DNA of 64,000 bases from Bacilli bacterium (GCA_017436345.1 JAFSDH010000003.1:1-64000), one strand, 5' to 3'. Positions 1 through 8,543 are shown, counted from the stretch's first letter. The notes: generated by a model from the sequence alone, not told the origin. Numbers and translations are program-made.

Positions 1-1371
1 ACAGTATTTAACTATGAAACATTAAAAAATAGATTAAGAGAGCTTGCTTTTTTAAATAAAGGGTTGCAAATTACTTTAACAGATGAAAGAGAAGTAGATA
101 AAAAAGATTCATTCTATTATGAAGGTGGTATTGTTGAATATGTTCAAATGCTTAATGAAAATAAAACACCAATTCACGAAACAATAATAGATGTATCAGG
201 TGAAGAAAATGATATTTCCATTGAAGTAGCACTACAATATAATGAAAGTTATAATGCTAACATATATTCATTTGTTAATAATATTACAACACCAGAAGGT
301 GGAACTCATGAAGATGGTGTAAGACGTGCTTTAACAAGAGTATTAAATAAATATGCAACATCTAATAATATATTAAAAGAAAAAGATGAACCTTTATCAG
401 GAGAAGATGTAAGAGAAGGTATTACAATGATCGTTTCTTGTAAACATCCAAATCCTCAATTTGAAGGTCAAACTAAAACAAAACTTGGAAATGCTGAAGT
501 AAGAAGTATAGCAGATAGAATATTTTCTGAATCATTAGAAAGATTTTTACTAGAAAATCCAGAACAAGCAAGAATTATTATTGATAAATCAATGACAGCA
601 TCTCGTGCTAGAGTAGCCGCTAAGCGTGCAAGAGAATTAACAAGAAGAAAAAGTGATTTAGATGTAATTAACTTTGGTGGAAAACTAGTTGATTGTAAGG
701 ATAAAAATCCTGATGTATGTGAAATATTCTTAGTCGAAGGGGATTCTGCTGGAGGAAGCGCAATTAAAGGAAGAAATTCAATGACTCAAGCAATTCTTCC
801 ATTAAGAGGTAAAATTCTTAATGTAGAAAAAGCAAGACTTGATAGAGCTTTATCAAATGAAGAAATTAGAACAATAATAACAGCATTTGGTACTGGAATA
901 GGTGAAGATTTTAATTTAGAAAAATTAAGATATCATAAAATAATTATTATGACAGATGCTGATGTTGATGGATCACATATTCGTGTATTATTATTAACAC
1001 TATTCTATAGATTCTTTAGACCAATTGTTGAAGCTGGGCATGTATATGCTGCACAACCACCATTATTTTGTATTAAACATGGTAAAACAATTAAATATGT
1101 TTTAAACGAACAAGAACGTGATGAGTACTTAGCTACACTTTCGCCTAATACAAAATACGATATTATGCGTATGAAAGGGTTAGGAGAAATGGATGCTGAA
1201 GAATTAAATGAAACAACAATGGATATTGATAAAAGAATTTTAAGAAAGATTACAGTAGAAGATACAATGGCTGCAGATAATGTATTTGCTAAATTAATGG
1301 GTGAAGAAGTAGAACCAAGAAGAAAATTTATTGAAGAAAATGCAGTATATGTTGAAAACTTAGACGTTTAG
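1..1371 (+). CDS. gyrB: DNA gyrase subunit B, 5'-truncated by window edge
   Basis: C-terminal 456 residues of the ATPase/TOPRIM subunit of DNA gyrase, which introduces negative supercoils together with GyrA. The frame is open from base 1 ([20 protein letters not shown]), so the gene begins before the window. The TOPRIM motif EGDSAGGSA (nt ~735-760), the [12 protein letters not shown] block (nt ~798-835) and the metal-binding DADVDGSHI (nt ~955-980) are intact. The C-terminal block with [13 protein letters not shown] and the ending YVENLDV are typical. gyrA follows after 12 bp with an AGGAGGG ribosome-binding site, so the two are an operon. ParE is the alternative, but the gyrA neighbour with a GyrA box favours gyrase. 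Confidence 0.97.
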   Translation, partial: TVFNYETLKNRLRELAFLNKGLQITLTDEREVDKKDSFYYEGGIVEYVQMLNENKTPIHETIIDVSGEENDISIEVALQYNESYNANIYSFVNNITTPEGGTHEDGVRRALTRVLNKYATSNNILKEKDEPLSGEDVREGITMIVSCKHPNPQFEGQTKTKLGNAEVRSIADRIFSESLERFLLENPEQARIIIDKSMTASRARVAAKRARELTRRKSDLDVINFGGKLVDCKDKNPDVCEIFLVEGDSAGGSAIKGRNSMTQAILPLRGKILNVEKARLDRALSNEEIRTIITAFGTGIGEDFNLEKLRYHKIIIMTDADVDGSHIRVLLLTLFYRFFRPIVEAGHVYAAQPPLFCIKHGKTIKYVLNEQERDEYLATLSPNTKYDIMRMKGLGEMDAEELNETTMDIDKRILRKITVEDTMAADNVFAKLMGEEVEPRRKFIEENAVYVENLDV

Positions 1372-1383
1372 GAGGGTTAAAAG

Positions 1384-3900
1384 ATGGATCATAATAAAGA
1401 TAGATTAGAAGAAAATAACATAGTAAATGAAGTCGAAACATCCTTTCTAGAATATTCGATGAGTGTAATTGTACAACGTGCTTTACCAGATTTAAGAGAT
1501 GGTTTAAAACCTGTACATAGAAGAATTTTATATTCAATGTATGATACAGGATACACTCCTGATAAACCACATCGTAAAAGTGCCAGAATCGTTGGGGAAG
1601 TTATGGGGAAATATCATCCACATGGAGATAGCTCAATTTATGAAGCAATGGTACGTATGGCGCAAGATTTTAGTTATAGATACATGTTAGTTGATGGACA
1701 TGGTAACTTTGGTAATATAGAAGGATATGGAGCAGCAGCAATGCGTTATACTGAATCTAAATTATCAAAAATATCACTTGAATTATTAAGAGATATAAAT
1801 AAAGATACAGTTAACTTTGCACCAAATTTTGATGAAACTGAAAAAGAACCTGAAATATTACCTTCTAGATTTCCAAATATTTTAGTAAATGGAACTATGG
1901 GTATTGCTGTAGGTATGGCAACAAATATTCCACCACATAATTTAGGAGAAGTAATTGATGGTTGTGTTGCATATATTGATAACCCTGAAATAGATACTTT
2001 AGGATTAATGCAATATGTCAAAGGCCCAGATTTTCCAACTGGTGGAATTATATTAGGAAATTCAGGAATTAGACAAGCTTATGAAACTGGAAAAGGTTCA
2101 ATAACCATAAGAAGTAGAGCTAGAATTGAAGAACAAAATGGTCATAATTGTATTATTATTGATGAAGTTCCATATGGAGTTAATACTTCAGAGTTAAAGA
2201 AAAAAGTTGCTGATCTAGTTCATAACAAAGTAATTGAAGGTATTTCTGATTACCATACAGATTTAAAAGATGGTATAAAGATAACTATTACATTAAAAAG
2301 AGATGCAAATCCACAAGTTGTATTAAACAATTTATATAAACATACATCATTCCAAACAAATTTTGGTATTATCTTTTTAATGTTAGATAATGGAACACCA
2401 AAAACTCTTGGATTAAAAGATATAATTTCAAAATATGTTGATTATCAAAAAGAAGTTATTATTAGAAGAACTCAATTTGAACTAAAAAAGGCTGAAGCTA
2501 GAGTTCATATCTTAGAAGGATTTAAGATAGCACTTGATAATATCGATGAAGTAATAAAAATCATTAAAGAAGCTGAAAGTGATGATGAAGCTAAAACTAA
2601 GTTACAAGCAAGATTTGGTTTAGACGAAATTCAATCTGATGCTATTCTTGAAATGAAATTACGTCGTTTGACAGGATTAGAAAGAACTAAGATTGAAAAT
2701 GAATTAGCTGATTTATTAAAAGAAATAGATAGATTAAGATTAATTCTTTCAAGCGATGCTAATATTTTAGCAGTAATTAAGGAAGAATTACTTGAAATTA
2801 AAGGAAAATATGGAGATGAAAGACGTACAAGTATCGATATGACAGCCATTGATTATATAGAAGATGAGTCTTTAATCCCAGTAGAGGATATAATTATTAC
2901 ATTAACTAATAAAGGATATATCAAACGTGTACAAAACGACACATTTAAAGTTCAAAATCGTGGAGGTGTTGGAATAAAAGGAATGGGAACAAATGAAGAA
3001 GATTTCCCGGAAAAACTTATTTCAATGAAAACACATGATTATGTATTAATGTTTAGTAATTTTGGAAAAGTTTATAGAATGAAAGGTTATGAAGTACCTG
3101 AATTTAGTAGACAATCAAAAGGATTACCAATAGTAAATTTAATACCAATTGAAAAAGATGAAAAAGTAACTTCAATGGTAATGGTAAAAGCTGAAGAAGA
3201 AGAAAATAAATACCTTGTATTCGTTACTAAGAAAGGTGTTATTAAACGTACAGCATTAGAAGAATTTGAAAGTATTAGAAATAATGGTAAAAAAGCAATT
3301 GTTCTTCGTGAAGATGATGAACTAATTTCAGTTAAAAAATCTGATGGAACAATGGAAATTGCTGTAGGTGCTGATAATGGAAGAATGGTTCGATTTGATG
3401 AAAATGAAGTAAGAATCATGGGAAGAAGTAGTACTGGAGTAAAAGCTATAGAATTTGATGAAACAGATAATGTAGTAGGAGCTGAAGTAGTTACCCCAGA
3501 TAAACAAATATTAGTAGTAACTGAAAATGGGTATGGTAAAAAGACAAATGTAGAAGAGTATAGAAAGACACATAGAGGTAGTAAAGGTGTTAAAGCTCTT
3601 AATACAACAGATAAAACAGGAAAAATGGTTTCTTTAAGAAGTGTAGAAGGAAATGAAGATTTAATTATAATTACTGATGGAGGTATAACAGTAAGATTAA
3701 CACTTGAACAAGTATCTTCTTTAGGAAGAAATACTCAAGGAGTAAGATTAATTAAATTAAAAGATGATCAAAAAGTATCTACAGTAACAACAATAATTAA
3801 AACAGAAGAGGATGAAAATTTAGAAAATTCTTCTTCTGAGGAAGTAGAAGAATTAACAAAAATTGTTGATAATACTGTAAATGAAGAGGTAAATGAATAA
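1384..3900 (+). CDS. gyrA: DNA gyrase subunit A
   Basis: Breakage-reunion subunit of DNA gyrase, 838 aa, normal length. The start is preceded by AGGAGGG at ~1372-1378. The N-terminal winged-helix/tower domain has the catalytic Tyr at ~122 (AAAMRYTES) and the quinolone-determining loop [11 protein letters not shown] (~79-88) with Ser at ~83/84 and Glu at ~87. The C-terminal beta-pinwheel carries a GyrA-box-like QNRGGVG around residue 524, which supports gyrase over ParC. The tail is very acidic. A hairpin overlapping the stop codon and followed by a T-run ends the operon. The order gyrB-gyrA is the usual origin-proximal one. Confidence 0.97.
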   Translation: MDHNKDRLEENNIVNEVETSFLEYSMSVIVQRALPDLRDGLKPVHRRILYSMYDTGYTPDKPHRKSARIVGEVMGKYHPHGDSSIYEAMVRMAQDFSYRYMLVDGHGNFGNIEGYGAAAMRYTESKLSKISLELLRDINKDTVNFAPNFDETEKEPEILPSRFPNILVNGTMGIAVGMATNIPPHNLGEVIDGCVAYIDNPEIDTLGLMQYVKGPDFPTGGIILGNSGIRQAYETGKGSITIRSRARIEEQNGHNCIIIDEVPYGVNTSELKKKVADLVHNKVIEGISDYHTDLKDGIKITITLKRDANPQVVLNNLYKHTSFQTNFGIIFLMLDNGTPKTLGLKDIISKYVDYQKEVIIRRTQFELKKAEARVHILEGFKIALDNIDEVIKIIKEAESDDEAKTKLQARFGLDEIQSDAILEMKLRRLTGLERTKIENELADLLKEIDRLRLILSSDANILAVIKEELLEIKGKYGDERRTSIDMTAIDYIEDESLIPVEDIIITLTNKGYIKRVQNDTFKVQNRGGVGIKGMGTNEEDFPEKLISMKTHDYVLMFSNFGKVYRMKGYEVPEFSRQSKGLPIVNLIPIEKDEKVTSMVMVKAEEEENKYLVFVTKKGVIKRTALEEFESIRNNGKKAIVLREDDELISVKKSDGTMEIAVGADNGRMVRFDENEVRIMGRSSTGVKAIEFDETDNVVGAEVVTPDKQILVVTENGYGKKTNVEEYRKTHRGSKGVKALNTTDKTGKMVSLRSVEGNEDLIIITDGGITVRLTLEQVSSLGRNTQGVRLIKLKDDQKVSTVTTIIKTEEDENLENSSSEEVEELTKIVDNTVNEEVNE

Positions 3901-3917
3901 TTTTCCTCTTTTTTTGT
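3884..3917 (+). terminator. gyrBA intrinsic terminator
   Basis: AAGAGG (3884-3889) pairs with CCTCTT (3905-3910), with extra AAAT/ATTT pairing inside, followed by a run of T. It overlaps the gyrA stop codon. Confidence 0.75.
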
Positions 3918-3934
3918 TGAAAAAATAAAAAAAA

Positions 3935-3940
3935 TATAAT
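3935..3940 (+). promoter_or_regulatory. -10 element of the SRP RNA gene
   Basis: A perfect TATAAT ends 11 bp before the predicted 5' end of the SRP RNA. The -35 region is only a T-rich/TTGTTGA stretch, so the -35 is not assigned. Confidence 0.5.
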
Positions 3941-3951
3941 ATATTATTTAT

Positions 3952-4030
3952 TGATGCAATATATATGTTTTGAACCAGGTCAGGACCGGAAGGTAGCAGC
4001 CTTAAGGGATTGTATATATGTGCATCATTT
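3952..4030 (+). ncRNA. ffs: Small (4.5S-type) signal recognition particle RNA
   Basis: The diagnostic SRP helix-8 core GGTCAGGACCGGAAGGTAGC lies at about 3978-3998. It has the asymmetric loop and GGAA tetraloop bound by Ffh. The outer ends TGATGCA and TGCATCA, with adjoining TATATAT tracts, close a long hairpin, followed by a T8 run (to ~4035) that acts as terminator. The whole RNA is therefore only about 75-80 nt and has no room for an Alu domain. In many Bacillota this RNA sits between tadA and dnaX; here it sits between gyrA and tadA. Confidence 0.93.
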
Positions 4031-4047
4031 TTTTTGGAGAAATGCGT

Positions 4048-4476
4048 ATGAAAGATGATTATTATATGAATATAGCTATTAACGAAGCACAAAAAGCATA
4101 TAAAAAAGATGAAATTCCTGTAGGTGTAGTAATAGTAAAAAATGATAAGATTGTTGCTAAAGGATATAATAAAAGAAATAAAAGTAATAAAGTGAAAGAT
4201 CATGCCGAAATAATAGCAATAGATAAAGCTAATAGACGCCTAAGAAATTGGCGGCTAGAAGATTGTGAAATATATATTACGTTAGAACCTTGTCCAATGT
4301 GTGCAAGTGCTATAGAACAAGCTAGGATAAAGAGGATAATCACAGGAGCTGTGAATAAAAATAATGAAACAAATAATATATCATCAGTAATTCTTAAAAA
4401 TAAAGAATGGACAAAAGGTGTACAAAAAGAATTGTGTACAAAATTGTTAAATGATTTTTTTAAAAATAAAAGATAA
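4048..4476 (+). CDS. tadA: tRNA-specific adenosine deaminase
   Basis: Converts the wobble adenosine 34 of tRNA-Arg(ACG) to inosine. 142 aa, the family size. Zinc and catalytic residues are complete: HAE at 52-54 and PCPMC with Cys 82 and 85. I chose the ATG at 4048 because GGAGA (4036-4040) is 7 nt upstream. An ATG at 4018 would start inside the SRP RNA, and one at 4042 is too close to the ribosome-binding site. The gene may be read partly from the SRP RNA promoter. It is followed by the palindrome island. Confidence 0.95.
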   Translation: MKDDYYMNIAINEAQKAYKKDEIPVGVVIVKNDKIVAKGYNKRNKSNKVKDHAEIIAIDKANRRLRNWRLEDCEIYITLEPCPMCASAIEQARIKRIITGAVNKNNETNNISSVILKNKEWTKGVQKELCTKLLNDFFKNKR

Positions 4477-4482
4477 AAAAAT

Positions 4483-4496
4483 ATTTCCCGGGAAAT
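4483..4496. promoter_or_regulatory. Noc-binding site (NBS) 1
   Basis: Perfect 14-mer ATTTCCCGGGAAAT, identical to the Bacillus Noc box. The palindrome extends to AATATT on both sides and is flanked by A and T runs, so it may also form a loopless tadA terminator. Confidence 0.85.
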
Positions 4497-4551
4497 ATTT
4501 TTTTTATTTCCCAAAGGTGTAAAAAAGGCGGTTTGTGAATAAAAAAAACAA

Positions 4552-4580
4552 TTCAATTCCTTTTAAAAAATGGAATTGAA
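4552..4580. repeat. Spacer inverted repeat IR1
   Basis: TTCAATTCC (4552-4560) and GGAATTGAA (4572-4580), a perfect 9-bp stem with an 11-nt loop, between the two Noc boxes. Confidence 0.85.
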
Positions 4581-4592
4581 AAGAAAATAATT

Positions 4593-4606
4593 ATTTCCCG
4601 GGAAAT
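4593..4606. promoter_or_regulatory. Noc-binding site (NBS) 2
   Basis: A second perfect ATTTCCCGGGAAAT, within the longer palindrome TTATTTCCCGGGAAATAA (4591-4608). Unlike NBS1 it is not followed by a T-run. Confidence 0.87.
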
Positions 4607-4617
4607 AAAACAAGGAA

Positions 4618-4640
4618 CAATTCTTTTGAAAATAGAATTG
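4618..4640. repeat. Spacer inverted repeat IR2
   Basis: CAATTCT (4618-4624) and AGAATTG (4634-4640), a perfect 7-bp stem with a 9-nt loop, between NBS2 and parS1. The arms share their sequence with IR4. Confidence 0.85.
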
Positions 4641-4657
4641 TGGAAAAATAAAAAATA

Positions 4658-4673
4658 TGTTTCACGTGAAACA
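4658..4673. promoter_or_regulatory. parS site 1 (ParB/Spo0J)
   Basis: TGTTTCACGTGAAACA, a perfect 16/16 match to the Bacillota parS consensus on which ParB loads and slides. Confidence 0.93.
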
Positions 4674-4677
4674 AATA

Positions 4678-4702
4678 ACAAATCGCTTGAAAATTGATTT
4701 GT
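4678..4702. repeat. Spacer inverted repeat IR3
   Basis: ACAAATC (4678-4684) and GATTTGT (4696-4702), a perfect 7-bp stem with an 11-nt loop, between parS1 and parS2. Confidence 0.85.
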
Positions 4703-4716
4703 GAAAAAAAATATAA

Positions 4717-4732
4717 TGTTTCACGTGAAACT
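4717..4732. promoter_or_regulatory. parS site 2
   Basis: TGTTTCACGTGAAACT, 15/16 match to the parS consensus. The core palindrome is intact. Confidence 0.9.
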
Positions 4733-4751
4733 GTAATTAAAGGAATAAAAT

Positions 4752-4780
4752 ATACAATTCTTTTGTAAATAGAATTGTAT
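4752..4780. repeat. Spacer inverted repeat IR4
   Basis: ATACAATTCT (4752-4761) and AGAATTGTAT (4771-4780), a perfect 10-bp stem with a 9-nt loop, between parS2 and parS3. Confidence 0.87.
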
Positions 4781-4790
4781 AAAATAAAAA

Positions 4791-4806
4791 AGTTTCACGT
4801 GAAACT
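4791..4806. promoter_or_regulatory. parS site 3
   Basis: AGTTTCACGTGAAACT, 14/16 to consensus and itself perfectly symmetric. It is flanked by A6 and T6-7 (palindrome to 4786-4811), so it resembles a loopless terminator as NBS1 does. Confidence 0.85.
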
Positions 4807-4836
4807 TTTTTTATTAACAAAAAATGTTGATAAAAG

Positions 4837-4865
4837 TTTAAAAAAAATATGTGTAATGATATAAT
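4837..4865 (+). promoter_or_regulatory. dnaX operon promoter
   Basis: TTTAAA (4837-4842), a 17-bp spacer, and an extended -10 TGATATAAT (-10 hexamer 4860-4865). The start would fall near 4872, leaving a leader of about 20 nt that begins close to the ribosome-binding site. Confidence 0.65.
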
Positions 4866-4891
4866 AAATGTGGAAAAAAGGAGGTTTTGAG

Positions 4892-6547
4892 ATGAGTTAT
4901 CAAGCTTTGTATCGAAAATATAGACCTAGAAATTTAAATGAAGTTTATGGACAAAAAGTTGCTGTTAATATTTTAAAAAATGCAATTATAAATAAAAAGT
5001 TTGCTCATGCTTATTTGTTTACTGGATCTCGAGGTTGTGGAAAAACAAGTGTAGCAAAAATATTATCTAGATTAATAAATTGTGAAAATCCTGTTAATGG
5101 AATGATGTGTGAAGAGTGTAATAGTTGTGTAAATAGCAAAATAAATAATTGTGTAGATATAATTGAAATAGATGCTGCGTCTAATAATGGTGTAGATGAA
5201 ATTAGAGAATTAAAAAGTAAAGTGAATTTAATTCCATCGGTTCTTAAATATAAAGTTTATATTATAGATGAAGTTCATATGCTTTCAATAGGAGCTTTTA
5301 ATGCACTGCTAAAAACTTTGGAAGAACCGCCAGAACATGTTGTTTTTATTTTAGCAACTACAGAATTGCATAAAGTTCCAATAACAATTGTATCTAGATG
5401 TCAAACTATTGAATTTAAAAAAATAAATAATAAGGATATGTTTGATAGGTTAAAGGAAATAGCGGTATCAGAAAATATAAATATAACAGACGATGCAATA
5501 AATGAAATTGTTAATACTTCTGATGGAGGTATGAGAGATGCAATTGGTATGCTAGATATGTCAACTGCGTATTCAAATGATAATATAACTGAAGATGATA
5601 TTTATGCAATAAATGGTAATGTTTCTAATAATGAAATAGAATATTTAACTGATCAAATTTTGAAAAAAAATTTAAATATCGTAATTTCACAAATTAATGA
5701 ATATTATAATAACGGTAAAGATTTGATTAAGATAACTGAAAAAATTTTAATTGAATTAAAAAATAAAATGATAAAAGAAAATGATACGAACATTAGTTTG
5801 ATATTAGAAAAACTTATTACATCAGTAGAAAAAATGAAAAATTCTTCAGTAGGTAAGATATATTTGGAATTAACATTGTTTGAATTGTGTAAAAATGAAA
5901 ACACACTTCCTGTGGAAAAAAGTAAAGAAATTAATGAAGTTAAAAAAGATAATCGAATAGAAATAATTGAAAAGAAAGAAAAAATATCAACAGTTTCTGT
6001 TGGAGAAAAAATAGAAACTCCTGTGATGATAGAAAAAAATATAAAACAAAACAAAAATATTAAAAATATTCGAATTAATAATACTTTTGTAGAAGTAAAT
6101 AAAAAATCACTTAATGATATAAAAAATGATTGGTCTAAATTAAATGATTATACTTTTGATAAAGAACAAGGTGCTCTTGTTTGTGAACTTTTAGATGCAG
6201 TTCCTGTTGCTGCTAGTACTAAATATTTAATGCTGGCATATAACTATGATTCGTTTGTAGAAAAAGGAAATATGTATGTTGATAAATATGAAAAAATATT
6301 AAAAAATATATTAAACTTAGATGTAAAAATTGTCTTTTTAACAAACAAAGAATGGATTGATGTTAAAAAAACATATATAGAAAATATTAAAAATAATGTA
6401 CAATATAATTATATTGATGAAATGGTCGAAGAAAATGAAATTCAAATAGATTTGTCCACTTCGTCAATACCAGACAAATCAAGTGATTTACTTGAAAAGG
6501 CTAATGAATTGTTTAATATGGAAAAAATAGAAATAAAAGGAGAATAG
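4892..6547 (+). CDS. dnaX: DNA polymerase III subunit gamma/tau
   Basis: Clamp-loader ATPase, 551 aa from the ATG at 4892, which has AAAGGAGG (4877-4884) 7 nt upstream. An in-frame ATG at 4868 would precede the ribosome-binding site. The AAA+ domain shows Walker A GSRGCGKTS (45-53), a zinc module with Cys 64, 73, 76 and 79, Walker B DEVH (126-129) and sensor/arginine-finger SRC (168-170). The C-terminal third is a lysine-rich linker followed by a tau-like domain. It starts the operon dnaX-ybaB-recR, conserved in Bacillota. No programmed frameshift is evident. Confidence 0.96.
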   Translation: MSYQALYRKYRPRNLNEVYGQKVAVNILKNAIINKKFAHAYLFTGSRGCGKTSVAKILSRLINCENPVNGMMCEECNSCVNSKINNCVDIIEIDAASNNGVDEIRELKSKVNLIPSVLKYKVYIIDEVHMLSIGAFNALLKTLEEPPEHVVFILATTELHKVPITIVSRCQTIEFKKINNKDMFDRLKEIAVSENINITDDAINEIVNTSDGGMRDAIGMLDMSTAYSNDNITEDDIYAINGNVSNNEIEYLTDQILKKNLNIVISQINEYYNNGKDLIKITEKILIELKNKMIKENDTNISLILEKLITSVEKMKNSSVGKIYLELTLFELCKNENTLPVEKSKEINEVKKDNRIEIIEKKEKISTVSVGEKIETPVMIEKNIKQNKNIKNIRINNTFVEVNKKSLNDIKNDWSKLNDYTFDKEQGALVCELLDAVPVAASTKYLMLAYNYDSFVEKGNMYVDKYEKILKNILNLDVKIVFLTNKEWIDVKKTYIENIKNNVQYNYIDEMVEENEIQIDLSTSSIPDKSSDLLEKANELFNMEKIEIKGE

Positions 6548-6553
6548 ATAAAT

Positions 6554-6853
6554 ATGAATATGCAAGCAATTTTAAAACAAGCTCAAACTATCCAAAAGGA
6601 TATGATGAAAGCACAAGAACAAATTAATTCAACAATATTTGAAGGTAGTAGTTCTTTAGTAAATATTAAAATGAATGGTAAAAAAGAAGTAATAGAAGTA
6701 AAAATTGATAAATCTAGTTCTATGGATTCAGAAGATTTGGAAGCTTTAGAAGATATGATTATGCTAGCGGTTAATGATGCAGCAAAAAAAGTTGATAAAA
6801 TGACAGAAGAAAAAATGGGTAAATATACTAATGCAATGCCAGGTTTATTTTAA
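6554..6853 (+). CDS. YbaB/EbfC family nucleoid-associated protein
   Basis: 99 aa, the family length. Dimeric tweezer-shaped DNA-binding protein encoded between dnaX and recR in most bacteria. It has an N-terminal amphipathic helix (QAILKQAQTIQKDMMKAQEQ), the conserved beta-sheet with NGKKEVIEVKID, and the helix LEDMIMLAVNDAAKK. The stop overlaps the recR start by one base (TAATG), so translation is probably coupled. Its exact role is not established; it is commonly linked to nucleoid structure or recombination repair. Confidence 0.93.
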   Translation: MNMQAILKQAQTIQKDMMKAQEQINSTIFEGSSSLVNIKMNGKKEVIEVKIDKSSSMDSEDLEALEDMIMLAVNDAAKKVDKMTEEKMGKYTNAMPGLF

Positions 6854-7449
6854 TGTATCCTAATAGTCTGAAAAATTTAATAGAAAGTTTTAAATTATTA
6901 CCTGGGATAGGTGAAAAAACTGCTGAGAGATTAGCTTTTTTCATGATGGATATAGATGAAGAAAAAGCTGATTTCTTTGTTGAAAGTATAAATGAAGTAA
7001 AAACAAAAATAAAAAAATGCCCAATATGTTCTAATATAACAGAAAATGATGTTTGTAGTATCTGTGCAGATGAAAATAGAAACAAAGATCTATTATGTAT
7101 ATTAGAAGATAAAAAAAATATTTTTCTGTTTGAAAAAATAGGAAGTTATAATGGTTATTATCATGTAATTGATAACTTAATATCACCACTTGATGGTATA
7201 AATCCTGAAGATATAGGGTTAGAAAAACTTTTAAAAAGAATTAAAGATAACAATTTTAAAGAAGTAATAATAGCTGTAAAACCAAGTATTGAAGGAGAAA
7301 CAACAAGTCTATATATAAAAAAAATATTAGAAGGAATTGATGTTAAAGTAACTCGTATTGCGAGTGGTATCCCAATAGGTGCAGATATAGAATATATTGA
7401 TGCAATAACATTAGAAAGAGCTTTAACAGATAGAAAAGTAATAGAATAA
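6853..7449 (+). CDS. recR: Recombination mediator protein RecR
   Basis: 198 aa, full length. RecR rings work with RecO (and RecF) to load RecA at gaps. Visible are the N-terminal helix-hairpin-helix LPGIGEKTAERLAFF (16-30), a four-Cys zinc finger (Cys 56, 59, 68, 71), the TOPRIM fold beginning LLCILEDKKNIFLFEK, and the C-terminal ASGIPIGADIEYIDAITLE. The start overlaps the ybaB stop. Confidence 0.96.
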   Translation: MYPNSLKNLIESFKLLPGIGEKTAERLAFFMMDIDEEKADFFVESINEVKTKIKKCPICSNITENDVCSICADENRNKDLLCILEDKKNIFLFEKIGSYNGYYHVIDNLISPLDGINPEDIGLEKLLKRIKDNNFKEVIIAVKPSIEGETTSLYIKKILEGIDVKVTRIASGIPIGADIEYIDAITLERALTDRKVIE

Positions 7450-7486
7450 AGCTTATATATAATCATAAATTTTAATAGAGGGATTT

Positions 7487-7666
7487 ATGATTGAAAAAAA
7501 TATAAAAAAAATTATTTTAAGCTTTTTTTTATTATATTGGTTTAATAATATTGGAGTTAATTTTAATCTAATAATACCAATAAATATAGTAACTATTTTA
7601 TTAATTACATTGTTAGATATACCTGGATTAGCTCTATTATCAATATCATTAATAGTATTATTTTAG
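7487..7666 (+). CDS. bofA: BofA-like protein (pro-sigma-K processing inhibitor family)
   Basis: A 59-aa membrane protein, MIEKNIKKIILSFF onward, with AGAGGG at 7477-7482 as ribosome-binding site. The stop at 7664-7666 overlaps the GGAGG of holB. Two hydrophobic segments flank IPINIVTILLITLLDIPGLA, which matches the signature of BofA (IPxNxVTAxxxGxLGLPG). BofA blocks the intramembrane protease SpoIVFB in the outer forespore membrane. The position just after recR is the BofA position in Bacillus (recR-yaaL-bofA). Shorter than the ~87-aa Bacillus protein; the second half of the family motif is kept. Family call confident, activity unproven. Confidence 0.8.
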   Translation: MIEKNIKKIILSFFLLYWFNNIGVNFNLIIPINIVTILLITLLDIPGLALLSISLIVLF

Positions 7667-7676
7667 GAGGTTTTAT

Positions 7677-8543
7677 ATGTTAGAAAAATATAAAGAAGAT
7701 TATAAAGAATTTTATTCAATAATAAATAATGCTATTAACAATGACAAAATAAGCCATGCTTATATGTTTGAAATAGATAATAATTTAGATAAAGAAGAGT
7801 TTATTAAAGATATATGTGAAAAATTAATTCTAAAAGAAAAAAAAGATAATACTATTATCAATCTTATAAACAATAATAATTATAGTAATATAAGAAGAAT
7901 AATAGCAGACGGTCTATGGATAAAAAAAGAACAAATATTAGAAGTTCAAAACGATTTTAAAAAAGAATCTTTTGATAATAATTTAAAGATATATGTTATA
8001 GAAGAAGCTGAAAAGTTAAATAAATCATCTGCTAATACATTATTAAAGTTTTTAGAAGAACCAGAACAAAATATTTGTGCAATTTTATTAACTAAAAACA
8101 AATACGCAGTAATTAATACTATTATGTCTAGATGTATAAATATAAGTCTAATTAAAAAAGAATATTTAACAATTGAAACAGATGATTTGGCATATAAAGC
8201 AGTAGAAATATTAGAAAAACATCAAAATAATTCTTTACCATATTTATATGAATTATTAGTAGTAAAAAAAGAAATAGAAAAAAAAGAATACATTGAACTA
8301 TTTGAAAAAATGCAAAAAATATATAATGATGTTATGCATATTAATAATCAGATTGAAGATAAGTATAATTATTATGATATAGAAAGTATTAAAAATATAA
8401 AATTTGACAGTAATGATACACTTTTAATAAAAAAAATTAATGCATTACATAAAAATTCTGAATATTTAAGATACAATGTAAATATAAAAACAATATTAGA
8501 TAAAATAATCATTGATGTATATGGTGGTGAAAAAAATGCATGA
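7677..8543 (+). CDS. holB: DNA polymerase III subunit delta'
   Basis: 288 aa, DnaX-like AAA+ fold without a functional P-loop, which is normal for delta'. The N-terminal region NDKISHAYMFEI replaces the HAYLFxG Walker region. KIYVIEEAEKLNKSSANTLLKFLEEPEQN is the delta' hallmark block (Walker-B-like and SSANALLK), followed by a SRC arginine-finger motif (SRCINI). The clamp-loader partner dnaX lies upstream in the same operon. Start supported by GGAGG 7 nt upstream. The end overlaps ricT by 8 nt. Confidence 0.9.
   Translation: MLEKYKEDYKEFYSIINNAINNDKISHAYMFEIDNNLDKEEFIKDICEKLILKEKKDNTIINLINNNNYSNIRRIIADGLWIKKEQILEVQNDFKKESFDNNLKIYVIEEAEKLNKSSANTLLKFLEEPEQNICAILLTKNKYAVINTIMSRCINISLIKKEYLTIETDDLAYKAVEILEKHQNNSLPYLYELLVVKKEIEKKEYIELFEKMQKIYNDVMHINNQIEDKYNYYDIESIKNIKFDSNDTLLIKKINALHKNSEYLRYNVNIKTILDKIIIDVYGGEKNA

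Larger units (their letters stand above)
4477..4891. other. Non-coding palindrome island between tadA and dnaX (Noc/ParB box array)
   Basis: This 415-bp gap has no plausible gene. It holds two Noc-type boxes, then three parS-type boxes. A separate inverted repeat lies in each gap between successive boxes, giving the order NBS1, IR1, NBS2, IR2, parS1, IR3, parS2, IR4, parS3. The dnaX promoter lies at its right end. The site identities follow from known consensus sequences: ATTTCCCGGGAAAT for Noc and TGTTTCACGTGAAACA for ParB/Spo0J. The position beside gyrBA and dnaX fits an origin-proximal segregation centre. Confidence 0.85.

Noticed and set aside
3002-3015. ATTTCCCGGAAAAA inside gyrA, 12/14 match to the Noc box
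   Set aside because: It breaks the palindrome at two positions and is explained by the codons Phe-Pro-Glu-Lys of gyrA. Not called a site, though it is the nearest Noc-like sequence outside the island.
4018-4047. Upstream ATG codons for tadA at 4018 and 4042
   Set aside because: 4018 lies in the SRP RNA stem and 4042 is 1-2 nt from GGAGA; 4048 has the right spacing and the family N-terminus.
4892-6547. Possible programmed frameshift in dnaX giving gamma
   Set aside because: A-rich slippery stretches occur, but no slippery site with an upstream SD and downstream stem-loop could be made out, and A-runs are common in this genome.
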